A stretch of DNA of 42,474 nt from DAISIL01 sp036822015 (GTDB lineage: Bacteria; Bacteroidota; Bacteroidia; Cytophagales; Bernardetiaceae): positions 1 to 42,474 of the forward strand of contig DAISIL010000024.1 of the NCBI GenBank assembly GCA_036822015.1. Reading direction: 5' to 3'. How positions within the stretch are numbered: the stretch's first letter is position 1; each line of letters begins with the position of its first letter. The notes beneath the pieces were generated by a model, which saw only the letters and a program-made list of their open reading frames with translations, was not told the DNA's origin and searched no databases. Position numbers and translations under genes: made by a program. Positions 25,114 through 34,500 of this stretch are shown here, piece after piece.

Positions 25114-25551
25114 TTAGGCGGTTTTTTGTTCTTGCCCGGCTCTCCAGACTTCTTTCCCCTTTCCTTTCAGGATCAAGAAAAGCCGTGTCGGGTTGGGCAA
25201 GATGACCAGGCGGGTGTCCTTGTCTTCGTGTCCTGGAATTTCGATGGGCAGCCCGTCCTTGGAGGTTACGTTAAAGGTCGGTCCGGTTTCGGTTTCGTCC
25301 ATTTTGTGATAAAAGCGAGCCAAATACGAAAGCGGTGAAAGCACCTCCGAAGGCAGATGAAATTCCTCATAAACCTCCGAGATGCCATCTTCGATGTACT
25401 CGCCATAAGCACTCAAGAAGTCATCTTCGAGGGCGTGAATGGTCTCCTCCAGGGTATCGTAATGCTCGGCACTGTAGTCGAGTTGGCTCAATTCGTTTCT
25501 TTTTTCGATGATCTGAATGAGATCACGGTCGAGGGCTTGTATGTCAATCAT
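25114..25551 (-). CDS. hypothetical protein
   Basis: 145 residues from the ATG at 25551 (a TTG nine bases upstream also opens the frame). The first half is acidic and coiled-coil-like (LDRDLIQIIEKRNELSQ, EETIHALEDDFL); the second half is beta-rich (TRLVILPNPTRLFLILKG). No signal peptide or known family. It is the first gene of a tight minus-strand operon. Confidence 0.7.
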   Translation of the reverse strand: MIDIQALDRDLIQIIEKRNELSQLDYSAEHYDTLEETIHALEDDFLSAYGEYIEDGISEVYEEFHLPSEVLSPLSYLARFYHKMDETETGPTFNVTSKDGLPIEIPGHEDKDTRLVILPNPTRLFLILKGKGKEVWRAGQEQKTA

Positions 25552-25576
25552 GGGAATCAAAGTCGCGGTGAAGCAT

Positions 25577-25584
25577 CAAAATTA
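25577..25584 (-). promoter_or_regulatory. -7 promoter element for the hypothetical/YkgJ operon
   Basis: Minus-strand TAATTTTG matches TAnnTTTG, 26 bases before the ATG at 25551. No TTG at the expected -33 position is clear. Confidence 0.4.
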
Positions 25585-25603
25585 AACAATTTTACTCATT
25601 TTT

Positions 25604-25634
25604 TTTGAGGATGGAAAATCTATCCTTAGTTTTG
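25604..25634 (+). promoter_or_regulatory. promoter for the lhgO operon
   Basis: TTTG (25604-25607), 19-base gap, TAGTTTTG (25627-25634): a full match to the Bacteroidota -33/-7 consensus. A start near 25641 leaves a leader of about 15 bases before the ATG at 25656. Confidence 0.65.
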
Positions 25635-25655
25635 ATGAATTAACGAACATTTGAT

Positions 25656-26855
25656 ATGGTACATTCAGCAGTAGTGGTAGGCGGCGGTATTGTAGGTTTG
25701 GCCACAGCCTATCAGTTGTTGCGCAATCGCTTAGCCGAGACGGTGCTGCTCCTCGAAAAAGAAGAGCAACTGGCGGCCCACCAAACAGGACACAACAGCG
25801 GGGTCATTCATTCGGGTATCTACTACAAACCCGGCAGCCTCAAAGCCCAAAATTGCCTGCGCGGCTACCGTATGCTCCTGGATTTTTGTCAGGAGATGGA
25901 CGTTCCGCACGAGGTCTGCGGAAAAGTCATCGTGGCGACCCAAGACCACGAACGCCCACTCCTTGATAGCCTCTACAAAAGAGGACTCGAAAACGGACTG
26001 ACGGGGCTACAACGCCTCACCGCCGAGCAAATACGCCAGCACGAACCCCATTGCAGCGGCATTGAGGGCGTATGGGTTCCCCAAACGGGTATCGTCGATT
26101 ATGTCGATATGTCCAAAAAAATGGGACGATACACCCAAAAAAACGGCGGCGATATTTCCCTTGGGGAGCGCGTAACAGGTCTGCGCCCCGAAGCCGATAC
26201 CGTCGTTGTGGAGACCAACCACAACACCTACCGCGCCCAGATGGTCATCAACTGCGCCGGCTTGTACTCCGATAAAGTCGCACAAATGACAACCCCTGAT
26301 CTTGACCTGCGGATCATCCCGTTTCGGGGCGAGTATTACAAGATCAAGCCCGAAAAAAAACACCTGGTCAAGAACCTGATCTACCCCGTCCCAAATCCCA
26401 ATTTTCCTTTTTTGGGCGTGCATTTTACCCGCATGATTAACGGCGCCGTAGAGGCGGGCCCCAACGCCGTCCTGGCTTACAAGCGAGAGGGTTATACCAA
26501 AAGCGATATTTCATCGAAAGAACTCCTGGAAAGCCTGCTCTGGCCTGGCTTCCAACGGGTGGCTTTCAAATATTGGCAGATCGGTGTGGGAGAGTTTCAC
26601 CGCTCCTACTCCAAATCCGCCTTCACGAAGGCACTCCAACGCCTGATCCCCGAAATTGAAGCCGACGACCTCGAAAGCGCACCCGCAGGGGTACGCGCCC
26701 AGGCCTGTGATCGCAAGGGCGGGCTGCTGGATGACTTCAAAATCATTGAGCAACCCCGAGTGATTCACGTCTGTAATGCCCCCTCGCCCGCCGCTACCTC
26801 TTCTTTGTCCATCGGACTGACCGTCGCCCAAAAAGCAGCACAGCAACTCACCTAA
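25656..26855 (+). CDS. lhgO: L-2-hydroxyglutarate oxidase/dehydrogenase
   Basis: 399 residues. FAD-dependent enzyme of the DAO family that converts L-2-hydroxyglutarate to 2-oxoglutarate. The dinucleotide-binding site VVGGGIVGLATAYQLL is at the N-terminus, followed by HQTGHNSGVIHSGIYYKPGS (split of a longer conserved block, about 42-65), MINCAGLYSD and C-terminal GVRAQ. It starts the operon with the universal stress and mutase genes (27 and 5 base gaps). Confidence 0.93.
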   Translation: MVHSAVVVGGGIVGLATAYQLLRNRLAETVLLLEKEEQLAAHQTGHNSGVIHSGIYYKPGSLKAQNCLRGYRMLLDFCQEMDVPHEVCGKVIVATQDHERPLLDSLYKRGLENGLTGLQRLTAEQIRQHEPHCSGIEGVWVPQTGIVDYVDMSKKMGRYTQKNGGDISLGERVTGLRPEADTVVVETNHNTYRAQMVINCAGLYSDKVAQMTTPDLDLRIIPFRGEYYKIKPEKKHLVKNLIYPVPNPNFPFLGVHFTRMINGAVEAGPNAVLAYKREGYTKSDISSKELLESLLWPGFQRVAFKYWQIGVGEFHRSYSKSAFTKALQRLIPEIEADDLESAPAGVRAQACDRKGGLLDDFKIIEQPRVIHVCNAPSPAATSSLSIGLTVAQKAAQQLT

Positions 26856-26882
26856 CCCACTAACAAAAAGACCGTTAGACCT

Positions 26883-27806
26883 ATGCAATATCCGCTCAAA
26901 CGATGGCTTGTCGCTCTGGATCTTACCGAAATGGATCAGCACCTGATCGCCTACACGGCTTTTTTGGCGCAATATTTTCAGCCCGAGCAGGTGTATTTCA
27001 TTCATGCTCCCAAAAACTTAGACCTACCCGAAGACCTCAAGGAAGAACTCTACCATACCGACAAACCCCTCGATGAACACCTCGAAGACCAAATCCGAAA
27101 ACAAGTCGCGGAGCAGTTCAGTGCCACTCAAATCCCGACAGACGTAAAAATTACCGAAGGATCGCCGTTGCCTGAAATCTTACATTGGTCAAAAATAAAA
27201 GAAATAGATTTGATTCTGGTCGGCAAAAAACAACAACTCAAAGGCAACGGGGTACTGCCCAAACGCCTGGCCCGACGGTCGGCCTGCTCGATTTTGTTTG
27301 TCAGTGAGACGGCTCCCCTGCGGCTGCAAAAAATTATTGTCGGGACAGATTTCTCCGAACTCTCCAAGCGTGCCTTGCAGCAAGCCTGCCATATTGCCCA
27401 ATACCTCCCTCAATCGCTCATCCTGGCCCACCACGTCTATCATGTCCCGCAAGGCTACCATACCTCCGGTAAGAGCCATGAAGCCTTTGCCGAGATCATC
27501 GAAGGACATGCCCAGAAACGCTACGAACGATTTGTGCAGGGGCTTGACCTGCCCGAGAACGTTCGCGTAGAGCCACTTTTTGCCCTCGACAAAGACCTCG
27601 GTGCAGCCCGTACCCTCTGTCAGTCGGCCCAAGCTGCCGAAGCCGATATTATCTTGATTACCTCCCGTGGGCGCACAAACTTTGCGGCTCTCCTCCTGGG
27701 TAGTTTTGCCGAGGAGATGGTCATGGAAAATATCACCACGCCCATGCTGATCCTCAAAAACAAAAACAAAAACATGGGCGTTTTGGATGCCCTGCTCAAC
27801 GTCTAA
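26883..27806 (+). CDS. universal stress protein, tandem UspA domains
   Basis: 307 residues made of two Usp domains (about 1-147 and 150-296). The second domain retains a nucleotide-binding-type motif, SRGRTNFAALLLGS; the first (VGKKQQLKGNGVLPKRLARR) is degenerate. It lies within the lhgO operon. Confidence 0.9.
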   Translation: MQYPLKRWLVALDLTEMDQHLIAYTAFLAQYFQPEQVYFIHAPKNLDLPEDLKEELYHTDKPLDEHLEDQIRKQVAEQFSATQIPTDVKITEGSPLPEILHWSKIKEIDLILVGKKQQLKGNGVLPKRLARRSACSILFVSETAPLRLQKIIVGTDFSELSKRALQQACHIAQYLPQSLILAHHVYHVPQGYHTSGKSHEAFAEIIEGHAQKRYERFVQGLDLPENVRVEPLFALDKDLGAARTLCQSAQAAEADIILITSRGRTNFAALLLGSFAEEMVMENITTPMLILKNKNKNMGVLDALLNV

Positions 27807-27811
27807 GCCCT

Positions 27812-28867
27812 ATGCCCGATCTCCCAATTTTTGATGACTTCTTGCCCGCCGATAAGGCTGCCTGGGAAGCCCAACTTACCAAAGAAAAAACCTCCTCCGA
27901 GCAACTCCAACACCAGACCTCGGAAGGACTGACCCTTGAAGCACTCTACACCCGTCAGGAGCTAAGCCATACGCCCACCCAGCAACTCGCCAACCAGACC
28001 CTCAACGAGCAGATGCCCGCCCTCGGGGCCAGGCATTGGTACAACCAACCCATCATTACGGTCAGTGATCCTAAGCAAGCCAACGCCGATGCCCTCGAAG
28101 CCCTTGCCCAGGGAGCAGACGCGGTTTTGTTCGACCTCCGAGAAGAGACACCCGATTGGGCGACGCTTACCAAAGATATTTTGTTTGATTATTGCCGCAT
28201 CAGCTTTCGTATCAGCCCCGAGCAGGACGCAAACGCCATCCTGCCATCCATCCTGGATTTGGGCGTAAAAGCAGGCAGTTTCCTGACAACAACCCCCGAG
28301 CTAGATCATCTGCATCAAGCCCGAGACGGTTTTCGTACCCTTGTCCTGACGACCACCCAAAGCACGGATGCCGACCGGATCGCTGACCTGCTCTTGCAAG
28401 TCAAGCAGTGGGCAGATGTCTGCCCGCCCGAGCGCGTATGGGCCAGCACCGAGATCGCCCTGACGATGACCCACGACTATTTTGGTAACCTGACTTTGCT
28501 GCGTGCCTTGCGATTTTTGCTTAGCCAGATGGCTCACCAGTACGGGCTATCCACCGAATCCCTACCCGTACACGTCTTCACGGGACAAGCGGCCGTTTCG
28601 TTGCCGCCCGCCGATACCCACTGGATGCTCAGCAACACGGGGCAGGCAATGGCTGCCATTTTGGGGGGAGCCGCTGCCCTGACGGTCATCCCACACGTTG
28701 AGGAAAGCCGCCTGGCCCAGCGCGTGGCCCGCAATGTCTCCAATGTCTTGAAAGAGGAAAGCTACTTCGATAAGGTAGCCGATCCCGTAGCGGGTGCTTA
28801 CTATATCGAGCAGCGGACGGATCAGTTGGCGCGGGCAGCCTGGCAAGGCTTCCAGGAGCGGCTCTAA
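27812..28867 (+). CDS. mutA: methylmalonyl-CoA mutase small (non-catalytic) subunit, short form
   Basis: 351 residues. It matches the TIM-barrel part of the mutase small chain (QPIITVSDPKQANADALEALAQGADAVLFDL is split here: QPIITVSDPKQANADAL then EALAQGADAVLFDL; later FFGNLTLLRALRFLL-like and VADPVAGAYYIE). The cobalamin-binding DxHxxG domain is missing, and the chain is shorter than the usual small subunit. It is complete at both ends: ATG start, and a C-terminal motif with the usual stop. The large subunit mutB, normally next, is not here. The stop overlaps the end of ansA by three bases. Confidence 0.85.
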   Translation: MPDLPIFDDFLPADKAAWEAQLTKEKTSSEQLQHQTSEGLTLEALYTRQELSHTPTQQLANQTLNEQMPALGARHWYNQPIITVSDPKQANADALEALAQGADAVLFDLREETPDWATLTKDILFDYCRISFRISPEQDANAILPSILDLGVKAGSFLTTTPELDHLHQARDGFRTLVLTTTQSTDADRIADLLLQVKQWADVCPPERVWASTEIALTMTHDYFGNLTLLRALRFLLSQMAHQYGLSTESLPVHVFTGQAAVSLPPADTHWMLSNTGQAMAAILGGAAALTVIPHVEESRLAQRVARNVSNVLKEESYFDKVADPVAGAYYIEQRTDQLARAAWQGFQERL

Positions 28868-30030
28868 CGTATCAGCGGAATGTTGCTTTGTCGGGTATCG
28901 CTCCCAACGAGCGAAGAGGGGAGGTTGCGTTTGGAGATTTCTTTCATAAAGTTCTCATAGTCTGTGTCATTGCGCATCTCGCCACAAAGTGGCTGGGCGA
29001 GTTGTTGCCGGATCAGGTGGGGGTCTTCTTCCAGGGCCAACAAAAACATCAGCTTGGTAATGGCCGCCTCCGGCGTGATGTCGCGTCCACTGACGACACC
29101 CAGACCGCCTAGCGTTCCGCTGGTGGCATAATGCCCTTGTAGCACGGTTCCGCCCATGCACTGGGAGACGTTAAAGATGACGATGCCGCGCTTGGAGGCC
29201 TCCTCGAGGAGCTTCCAGAGCCAGGGATAAGAAGGTAGGTTGCCAGCCCCGAAGGTCTCCAAAACAACCCCTCGTACTTCGGCATCGTTGAGGACAGCTC
29301 GGGCGTAACCCTCCGGAATGCCCGGGTAGAGCCGCAAGACGTGTACATGGGCGCAGCATTGCCGGTGCAGGCGTAGCCCGCGTGAGGGTGGGGGCAAGAG
29401 ATAGCCATGGTTGTAGTCCATGAAGATACCAGCCTCGCCGAGGTGGGGATAGTTGGGCGAATCGAAGGCCGAGAAATGCACGCTTTGTACCTTGCGGGAG
29501 CGGTTGCCACGCAGCAAAGCACTATCAAAAAACACACAGACCTCACTCACGCGGGCCTGCCCACGAGCGGGGGCAGAGGCAATTTCGAGAGCCGAGATGA
29601 GGTTTTCGCGGGCATCGGTGCGGGGCGCGCTCATGGGCAGTTGTGAGCCGGTCAGGATGACGGGCTTACCCAGGTTTTCGAGCATAAAACTCAAAGCCGA
29701 AGCGGTGTAAGCCATCGTATCTGTGCCATGCAGGATCACAAAGCCGTCGTAGTCGGTGTAATGTTGGTAGATGACCTCGGCTAGCTTGGCCCAATGAACC
29801 GCCTCCAGATCAGCCGAATCGAGGGGAGCAAAGGGCGTGATGAGTGTCAGTTGGTAGCCAAACTGCTCGAGTTCGGGAACTTTCTGGAAGAGCGTATCGA
29901 AATCTAGGGGGATCAAGAATTGCCCTGATGTGTCGTAGTCCATCCCGATGGTGCCGCCGGTGTAGATAATCAAGAGCGATGCCGAAGGGCTTTGGCTGTT
30001 GGTGTGTAGCTGGGTCAGGGTGGGATACAT
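28864..30030 (-). CDS. ansA: type I L-asparaginase
   Basis: 388 residues. Hydrolyses asparagine to aspartate and ammonia. The catalytic threonine loops are IIYTGGTIGMDYD (about 22-34) and HGTDTMAYTASALSFML (about 100-116), with TGSQLPM between. No signal peptide, consistent with a cytoplasmic enzyme. A C-terminal 25-residue extension (after the NDTDYENFMKEI stretch) looks variable. Its ATG overlaps the cysD stop by one base. Confidence 0.93.
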   Translation of the reverse strand: MYPTLTQLHTNSQSPSASLLIIYTGGTIGMDYDTSGQFLIPLDFDTLFQKVPELEQFGYQLTLITPFAPLDSADLEAVHWAKLAEVIYQHYTDYDGFVILHGTDTMAYTASALSFMLENLGKPVILTGSQLPMSAPRTDARENLISALEIASAPARGQARVSEVCVFFDSALLRGNRSRKVQSVHFSAFDSPNYPHLGEAGIFMDYNHGYLLPPPSRGLRLHRQCCAHVHVLRLYPGIPEGYARAVLNDAEVRGVVLETFGAGNLPSYPWLWKLLEEASKRGIVIFNVSQCMGGTVLQGHYATSGTLGGLGVVSGRDITPEAAITKLMFLLALEEDPHLIRQQLAQPLCGEMRNDTDYENFMKEISKRNLPSSLVGSDTRQSNIPLIR

Positions 30031-30935
30031 CAGAAATAGCCTTGTTTTTTGCGGTCTTCCATCGCGGTCTCGGAGCGTTTGTCGTCGGCGCGATTGCCGC
30101 GCTCGGTGTAGGTGGATGTGGCCACTTCGGCGATGATCTTTTGGAGGGTATTGGCATCGGATTGGATGGCTCCCGTACAGGTCATATCGCCGAGGGTGCG
30201 GTAACGGACTTGCATCAGGGCGGGTTTTTCGTCGGGCTTCAAGGGCAAAAATTCATTTTCTGCCAGGATTACGCCATCACGGATGATGCAGCGGCGTTGA
30301 TGCGAGAAGTACAAAGACGGGATGGCGATGTTTTCCCGCTCGAGATAGTGCCATACGTCGAGTTCTGTCCAGTTGCTGATCGGGAAAACCCTGAAATGTT
30401 CGCCCGGGTATTTGCGGGCGTTGAAGAGATTCCAGAGTTCGGGACGTTGTTTTTTGGGGTTCCATTGCCCAAACTCGTCTCGGTGCGAGAAAAAACGCTC
30501 CTTAGCACGGGCTTTCTCTTCGTCGCGTCGTCCGCCGCCCAGGGCGGCATCAAAGGCATGGGTTTCGAGGGCTTGCAGGAGTGTTTCGATTTGGAGCAGG
30601 TTTCGGCTGGCATTATAGCCGCGCTCTTCTTGTACAAGCCCTTGATTGATAGCTTCTTGTACCGAACCGACAAGAAGCCGCACCCCGAGTTTATCGACGA
30701 GTTCGTCCCGGAAGGCAATCGTTTCGGGAAAATTATGCCCCGTGTCGATGTGCAGGAGCGGAAACGGAATCCTGGCCGGATAAAAGGCTTTGTAAGCCAG
30801 GTGCGTCATCAGAATCGAATCCTTGCCCCCCGAGAAGAGCAATACCGGACGCTCAAACTGTGCCGCTACTTCGCGTAGCACAAAAATAGACTCGGATTCT
30901 AATTGATCCAGATGGCTGGTCGTGTAGTGGGTCAT
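30030..30935 (-). CDS. cysD: sulfate adenylyltransferase subunit 2
   Basis: 301 residues, normal length. With CysN it activates sulfate to APS. PP-loop motif LLFSGGKDS (about 31-39) and the conserved AALGGGRRDEEKARAKER, RVFPISNWTELDVW and RYRTLGDMTCTG blocks are visible. It overlaps cysC by four bases (ATGA) and ansA by one. CysN, its GTPase partner, is not in the window. Confidence 0.96.
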   Translation of the reverse strand: MTHYTTSHLDQLESESIFVLREVAAQFERPVLLFSGGKDSILMTHLAYKAFYPARIPFPLLHIDTGHNFPETIAFRDELVDKLGVRLLVGSVQEAINQGLVQEERGYNASRNLLQIETLLQALETHAFDAALGGGRRDEEKARAKERFFSHRDEFGQWNPKKQRPELWNLFNARKYPGEHFRVFPISNWTELDVWHYLERENIAIPSLYFSHQRRCIIRDGVILAENEFLPLKPDEKPALMQVRYRTLGDMTCTGAIQSDANTLQKIIAEVATSTYTERGNRADDKRSETAMEDRKKQGYF

Positions 30936-31513
30936 AGCTGTTGGCGAAGCGCCGTAAGGCTTTCTTCGATGGTTTGGTTTTCGGTAAAAATGTGAATATC
31001 GGGCTTGGGTGGAGCTTCGTAGGGCGCATCAATGCCCGTAAACTGACGAATCTCCCCGGCGCGGGCTTTGGCGTAAAGCCCCTTTACGTCGCGACTTTCG
31101 CAGACGGACAGCGGCGTATCCACAAAAATCTCTTTGAAGTCTGCTGCTCCGATAATAGCCCTTGCCAGGGTCCGATCCTCAATCATGGGGCTAATAAAAG
31201 AAACCAGGGTAATCACGCCTGTCTGGACAAACAACCGGGCCACCTCTGCGATACGGCGGATGTTTTCGTGGCGGCTTTGGGGGTCAAAACCCAGGTCGGC
31301 GTTGAGTCCGCTGCGGATGTTGTCGCCGTCGAGGAGCTGGGTCAGTCGTCCCTCGCGGTGGAGTTGGTGTTCGAGTTGCTGGGCTAGGGTGCTTTTGCCC
31401 GAACCAGAAAGCCCCGTAAACCAAAGTACGCATCCGCGTTGGGCCAGTAGGTCTTCTCGGGCGGAGCGGGGGAGGCTGCCCGTTTGGAGTGGATAGATAT
31501 GAGCGGTGTTCAT
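30932..31513 (-). CDS. cysC: adenylyl-sulfate kinase
   Basis: 193 residues. Phosphorylates APS to PAPS. P-loop GLSGSGKSTLA (about 33-43), DGDNIR, NIRRIAEVA, FISP and GLYAKARAGEI are visible. First gene of the cysC-cysD-ansA overlapping set; it lies 38 bases after the helicase stop on the same strand. Confidence 0.95.
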   Translation of the reverse strand: MNTAHIYPLQTGSLPRSAREDLLAQRGCVLWFTGLSGSGKSTLAQQLEHQLHREGRLTQLLDGDNIRSGLNADLGFDPQSRHENIRRIAEVARLFVQTGVITLVSFISPMIEDRTLARAIIGAADFKEIFVDTPLSVCESRDVKGLYAKARAGEIRQFTGIDAPYEAPPKPDIHIFTENQTIEESLTALRQQL

Positions 31514-31551
31514 GGATGCTGTTTTTGTGTGAAATCAACTAAAAAAGTACA

Positions 31552-34500
31552 TTAAGCCAAAAAGTCCTTTTGTGCCTGCTCCGTGGCGGCTCTGTTTTTC
31601 CAAAAATTTCGGCTGTACAGGTCAAGTACCTGCCAACCTCTGCTTTGGAGGAGTGCCGGACGATGAACATGCCAATCCTTGACGGAGAGACTCTCGTAAT
31701 ACTGCTCGTCATCGGTACGGATCAGGCGTGGGCTTTGCTTATCGGATAAGTCCGCGAAGGGAAGGCTCTGGGTGAGATTTTCGGATGCCAGTTGCGTCTT
31801 TAAGTACCAGTCTTTGGGCTGGGGGCGGTGGGGCAGGAGGGCAGGCTGATAGCTGCCCTCCCATACGTCGTGGGCGTACTGGAGGTAGGCTTTGAGCAGT
31901 TTGGGCCCCTGGTGTTGGGTCTCGGCTACGTCGAGTTGGTGGGGCCAGATGCTGCTGACGACGATAATTTTTTGACGCGCCCTGCTGATGGCGACGTTGA
32001 GCCGATGATGTCCGTCTTGCAGGTTGAGTAGCCCAAACTGGGAACGAAGCCGGCCTTGTGCATCAGGGGCATAGCCAATCGAAAAAATAATCACATCGCG
32101 TTCATCGCCTTGAACATTCTCGATGTTTTTTACAAAAAAATTATCGGGTAACGGGAAGGAGGTCAGCTCGAGCAAGTCCTGAATGGCTTCTTGTTGCTTA
32201 AAATTGAAAGTAATTACGCCAATATTTTTTTGCCCTGAAAGCAGCAGGTCTTTCACTTGTCGGACAACCTCCATGACCTCGGATTGGTTGGTGTTTTGGT
32301 GCCAAATGCCATCGACACGGACGTACTTGATGGCTGGTTCTTGGTCTTCGGGGGGGACAAAATCGGGGACGATCTGCAATTTTTGTCCGTAAAAGTGCCG
32401 ATTCGAGAAATCAATGAGGCTCAAGTGCCGACTGCGGTAATGCCCCCACAAAGCTAACTCGGGCAGGTATTGCTTGCCGAGTTGAAGGAGGGAATCTACT
32501 TCGAGTTCGGGACGGGTGTCCTCATCGTCGGCTTCGGTTTCCCAGCGGGGTTGGTAGAGGTTGTAGGGAGATAGCTGCTGATCGTCGCCGACGATGACCG
32601 TTTGTAAGCCGCGATAAATAGCAGGAAGTCCCTTTTCTGCATAGCATTGGGAGGCTTCATCAAAAATGACCAGATCGAAAAGTTGGCGCATCGGAAAGAC
32701 CGCCGACACCGACTCGGGCGAGGCAAGCCAACACGGAATTAGTTGAAAGACCTCTTCACCGAAGGTAGCCATGAGCCGCCGAAGCGTCCAGCGTCCGCGT
32801 TTTTTGTTGGTTTGGTGTTCGAGGTCGCGGTACGTGATGCGGTTGCGGAGCCGGTTGTAGCGAACGTTTTGGTAGGTCTGCTCGCGGAGCTTGAGCAGGA
32901 GCATTTGCCCACTAAGGGTGTACTTTTCGGGGAGTGCCTCCCGGAGTTCTTGCTCGGCTTGAGGCAAGCGCAAAGAAGAGATGCCCCGCAGGATGGGTGC
33001 TTCTTCTTCGAGGTGCTGGAGCCAGGCAAGACGCAAGCTATTTTCAAAAAGTGCTATGGTTTTTTGAGCATCAAAATATCCATAGTAGGCTTTTAGTTCC
33101 GCGATGACTTTTTGCTCAACGGGGCGCAGGGCATCCCGTATCTGATCGAAGGCACAGAGGTCGTCGAAGTCCTCGAGGAGTGAACTTTTGAGCTTATCGG
33201 CATTCTGGTTGTCTTCGAGGATCCAGCGGACTTGACGCGGGTGTAAATATTGATACCAATGTTTTTTTTGTTGGGGTATTTGATTAAGAATGCCAAAAAG
33301 CGTATGAATGTGGTTTTTTAGGGTGTCAAAGCTAAGGTCAGCGATGGGAAGTAGATCGAGAACCTTTTGGAGCATCGTGAAGATGCGCTTGGCACGTAGG
33401 GCTTGGGCATAGGCTTGGAGCCACCGGGTGAAGTCCTCCTGGGCGTAGCTGGTGGGTATTCCCCTGACCCACTCGGTTTCTTGGAGTTGGGAGAGGTTGT
33501 GTTCGAGGTTCATGCGGTTATCGAGGCGTTGCATGAGTGCCTGAAGCCCAGTGTCGTCGTCGGTAAGGCTGTATTTGTCAAGGAGTTGTCGGACGTATTG
33601 TTTTTTGGTTTTGGAGAAAAAGTTGCGTTTGAAGAAACGTTTTTTGGCTTGTCGATAAGCCTCGATGTACTCCTGTGCTTGGGCAAGTTCGCTCTTGGGA
33701 AGGGTATCTTCTAAGCCGCCATTTTCAAAACAGCTATTGATGATCTGGGCTTTGTTCTCAATCCAAGAACCATCGGGGCCCTGATGTGGGAGCAAGGCAT
33801 GAAAATAAGTAAACAGTGTAGGATTTTGTAAAACATTGAGCATCTCCTGGGCTTCTTCCTGCCAGGAAAGAGCTTTTTCACAAAAATCAAAAGAAATGCT
33901 CTGCCCTATATGCTGGCTTACAGCTTGTGCCACTTGTTCTTTGAATGTGCCTACTTGCGCTAGGGTTTCCTGGATATTACGCAAGTCCTGGCCACTCATC
34001 CCCGCAAAAGAGACGCGCTCCTGCCAAACGTAGCTGTCTTTGTCGAGGCGGATGGCATAGGTGATGTAGGTGCGCAAGGTGCGCAGAAACTCCTGGTAAG
34101 TATGGAAGTAAAAAGTGCTAAAAGTCTCTTTATCAAGGGGTATGGAGGGTAGTTCAGGGTTGCTGGTCAGGTAGAGAACTTTCGGGGATGCTCCACAGGC
34201 GCGTTCATCGAAGAGTGCCTCTCGGAATGCCTGCCAGAGTTCGGTACAGCGTTCGATGGATCGGCTGTGTTGTAAAAAGTTTCGTTCTAAGTAAATGGTA
34301 TCCAGGGCATTGTTGAGTTGTTTGTAGGTATCGAGTTGTTCGATTTGGTGTGCAATCTGTGCAAAGATGGCAGGTCGGCTACCCTTGAAGTCGTGGAGGA
34401 GGGCAACAAAAGGGGCGAGTTCCTTCTGGGTGAGGCGTTCCTGGACAACCTCGAGGGCGGCGCGTTTTTGGCAGACAATCAGGACGCGCTTTCCCCGCGC

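Noticed and set aside
27812..28867. Frameshifted or truncated mutase gene
   Set aside because: Start, reading frame and C-terminal motif are intact; no continuation of a cobalamin domain is found in other frames downstream, where ansA lies.
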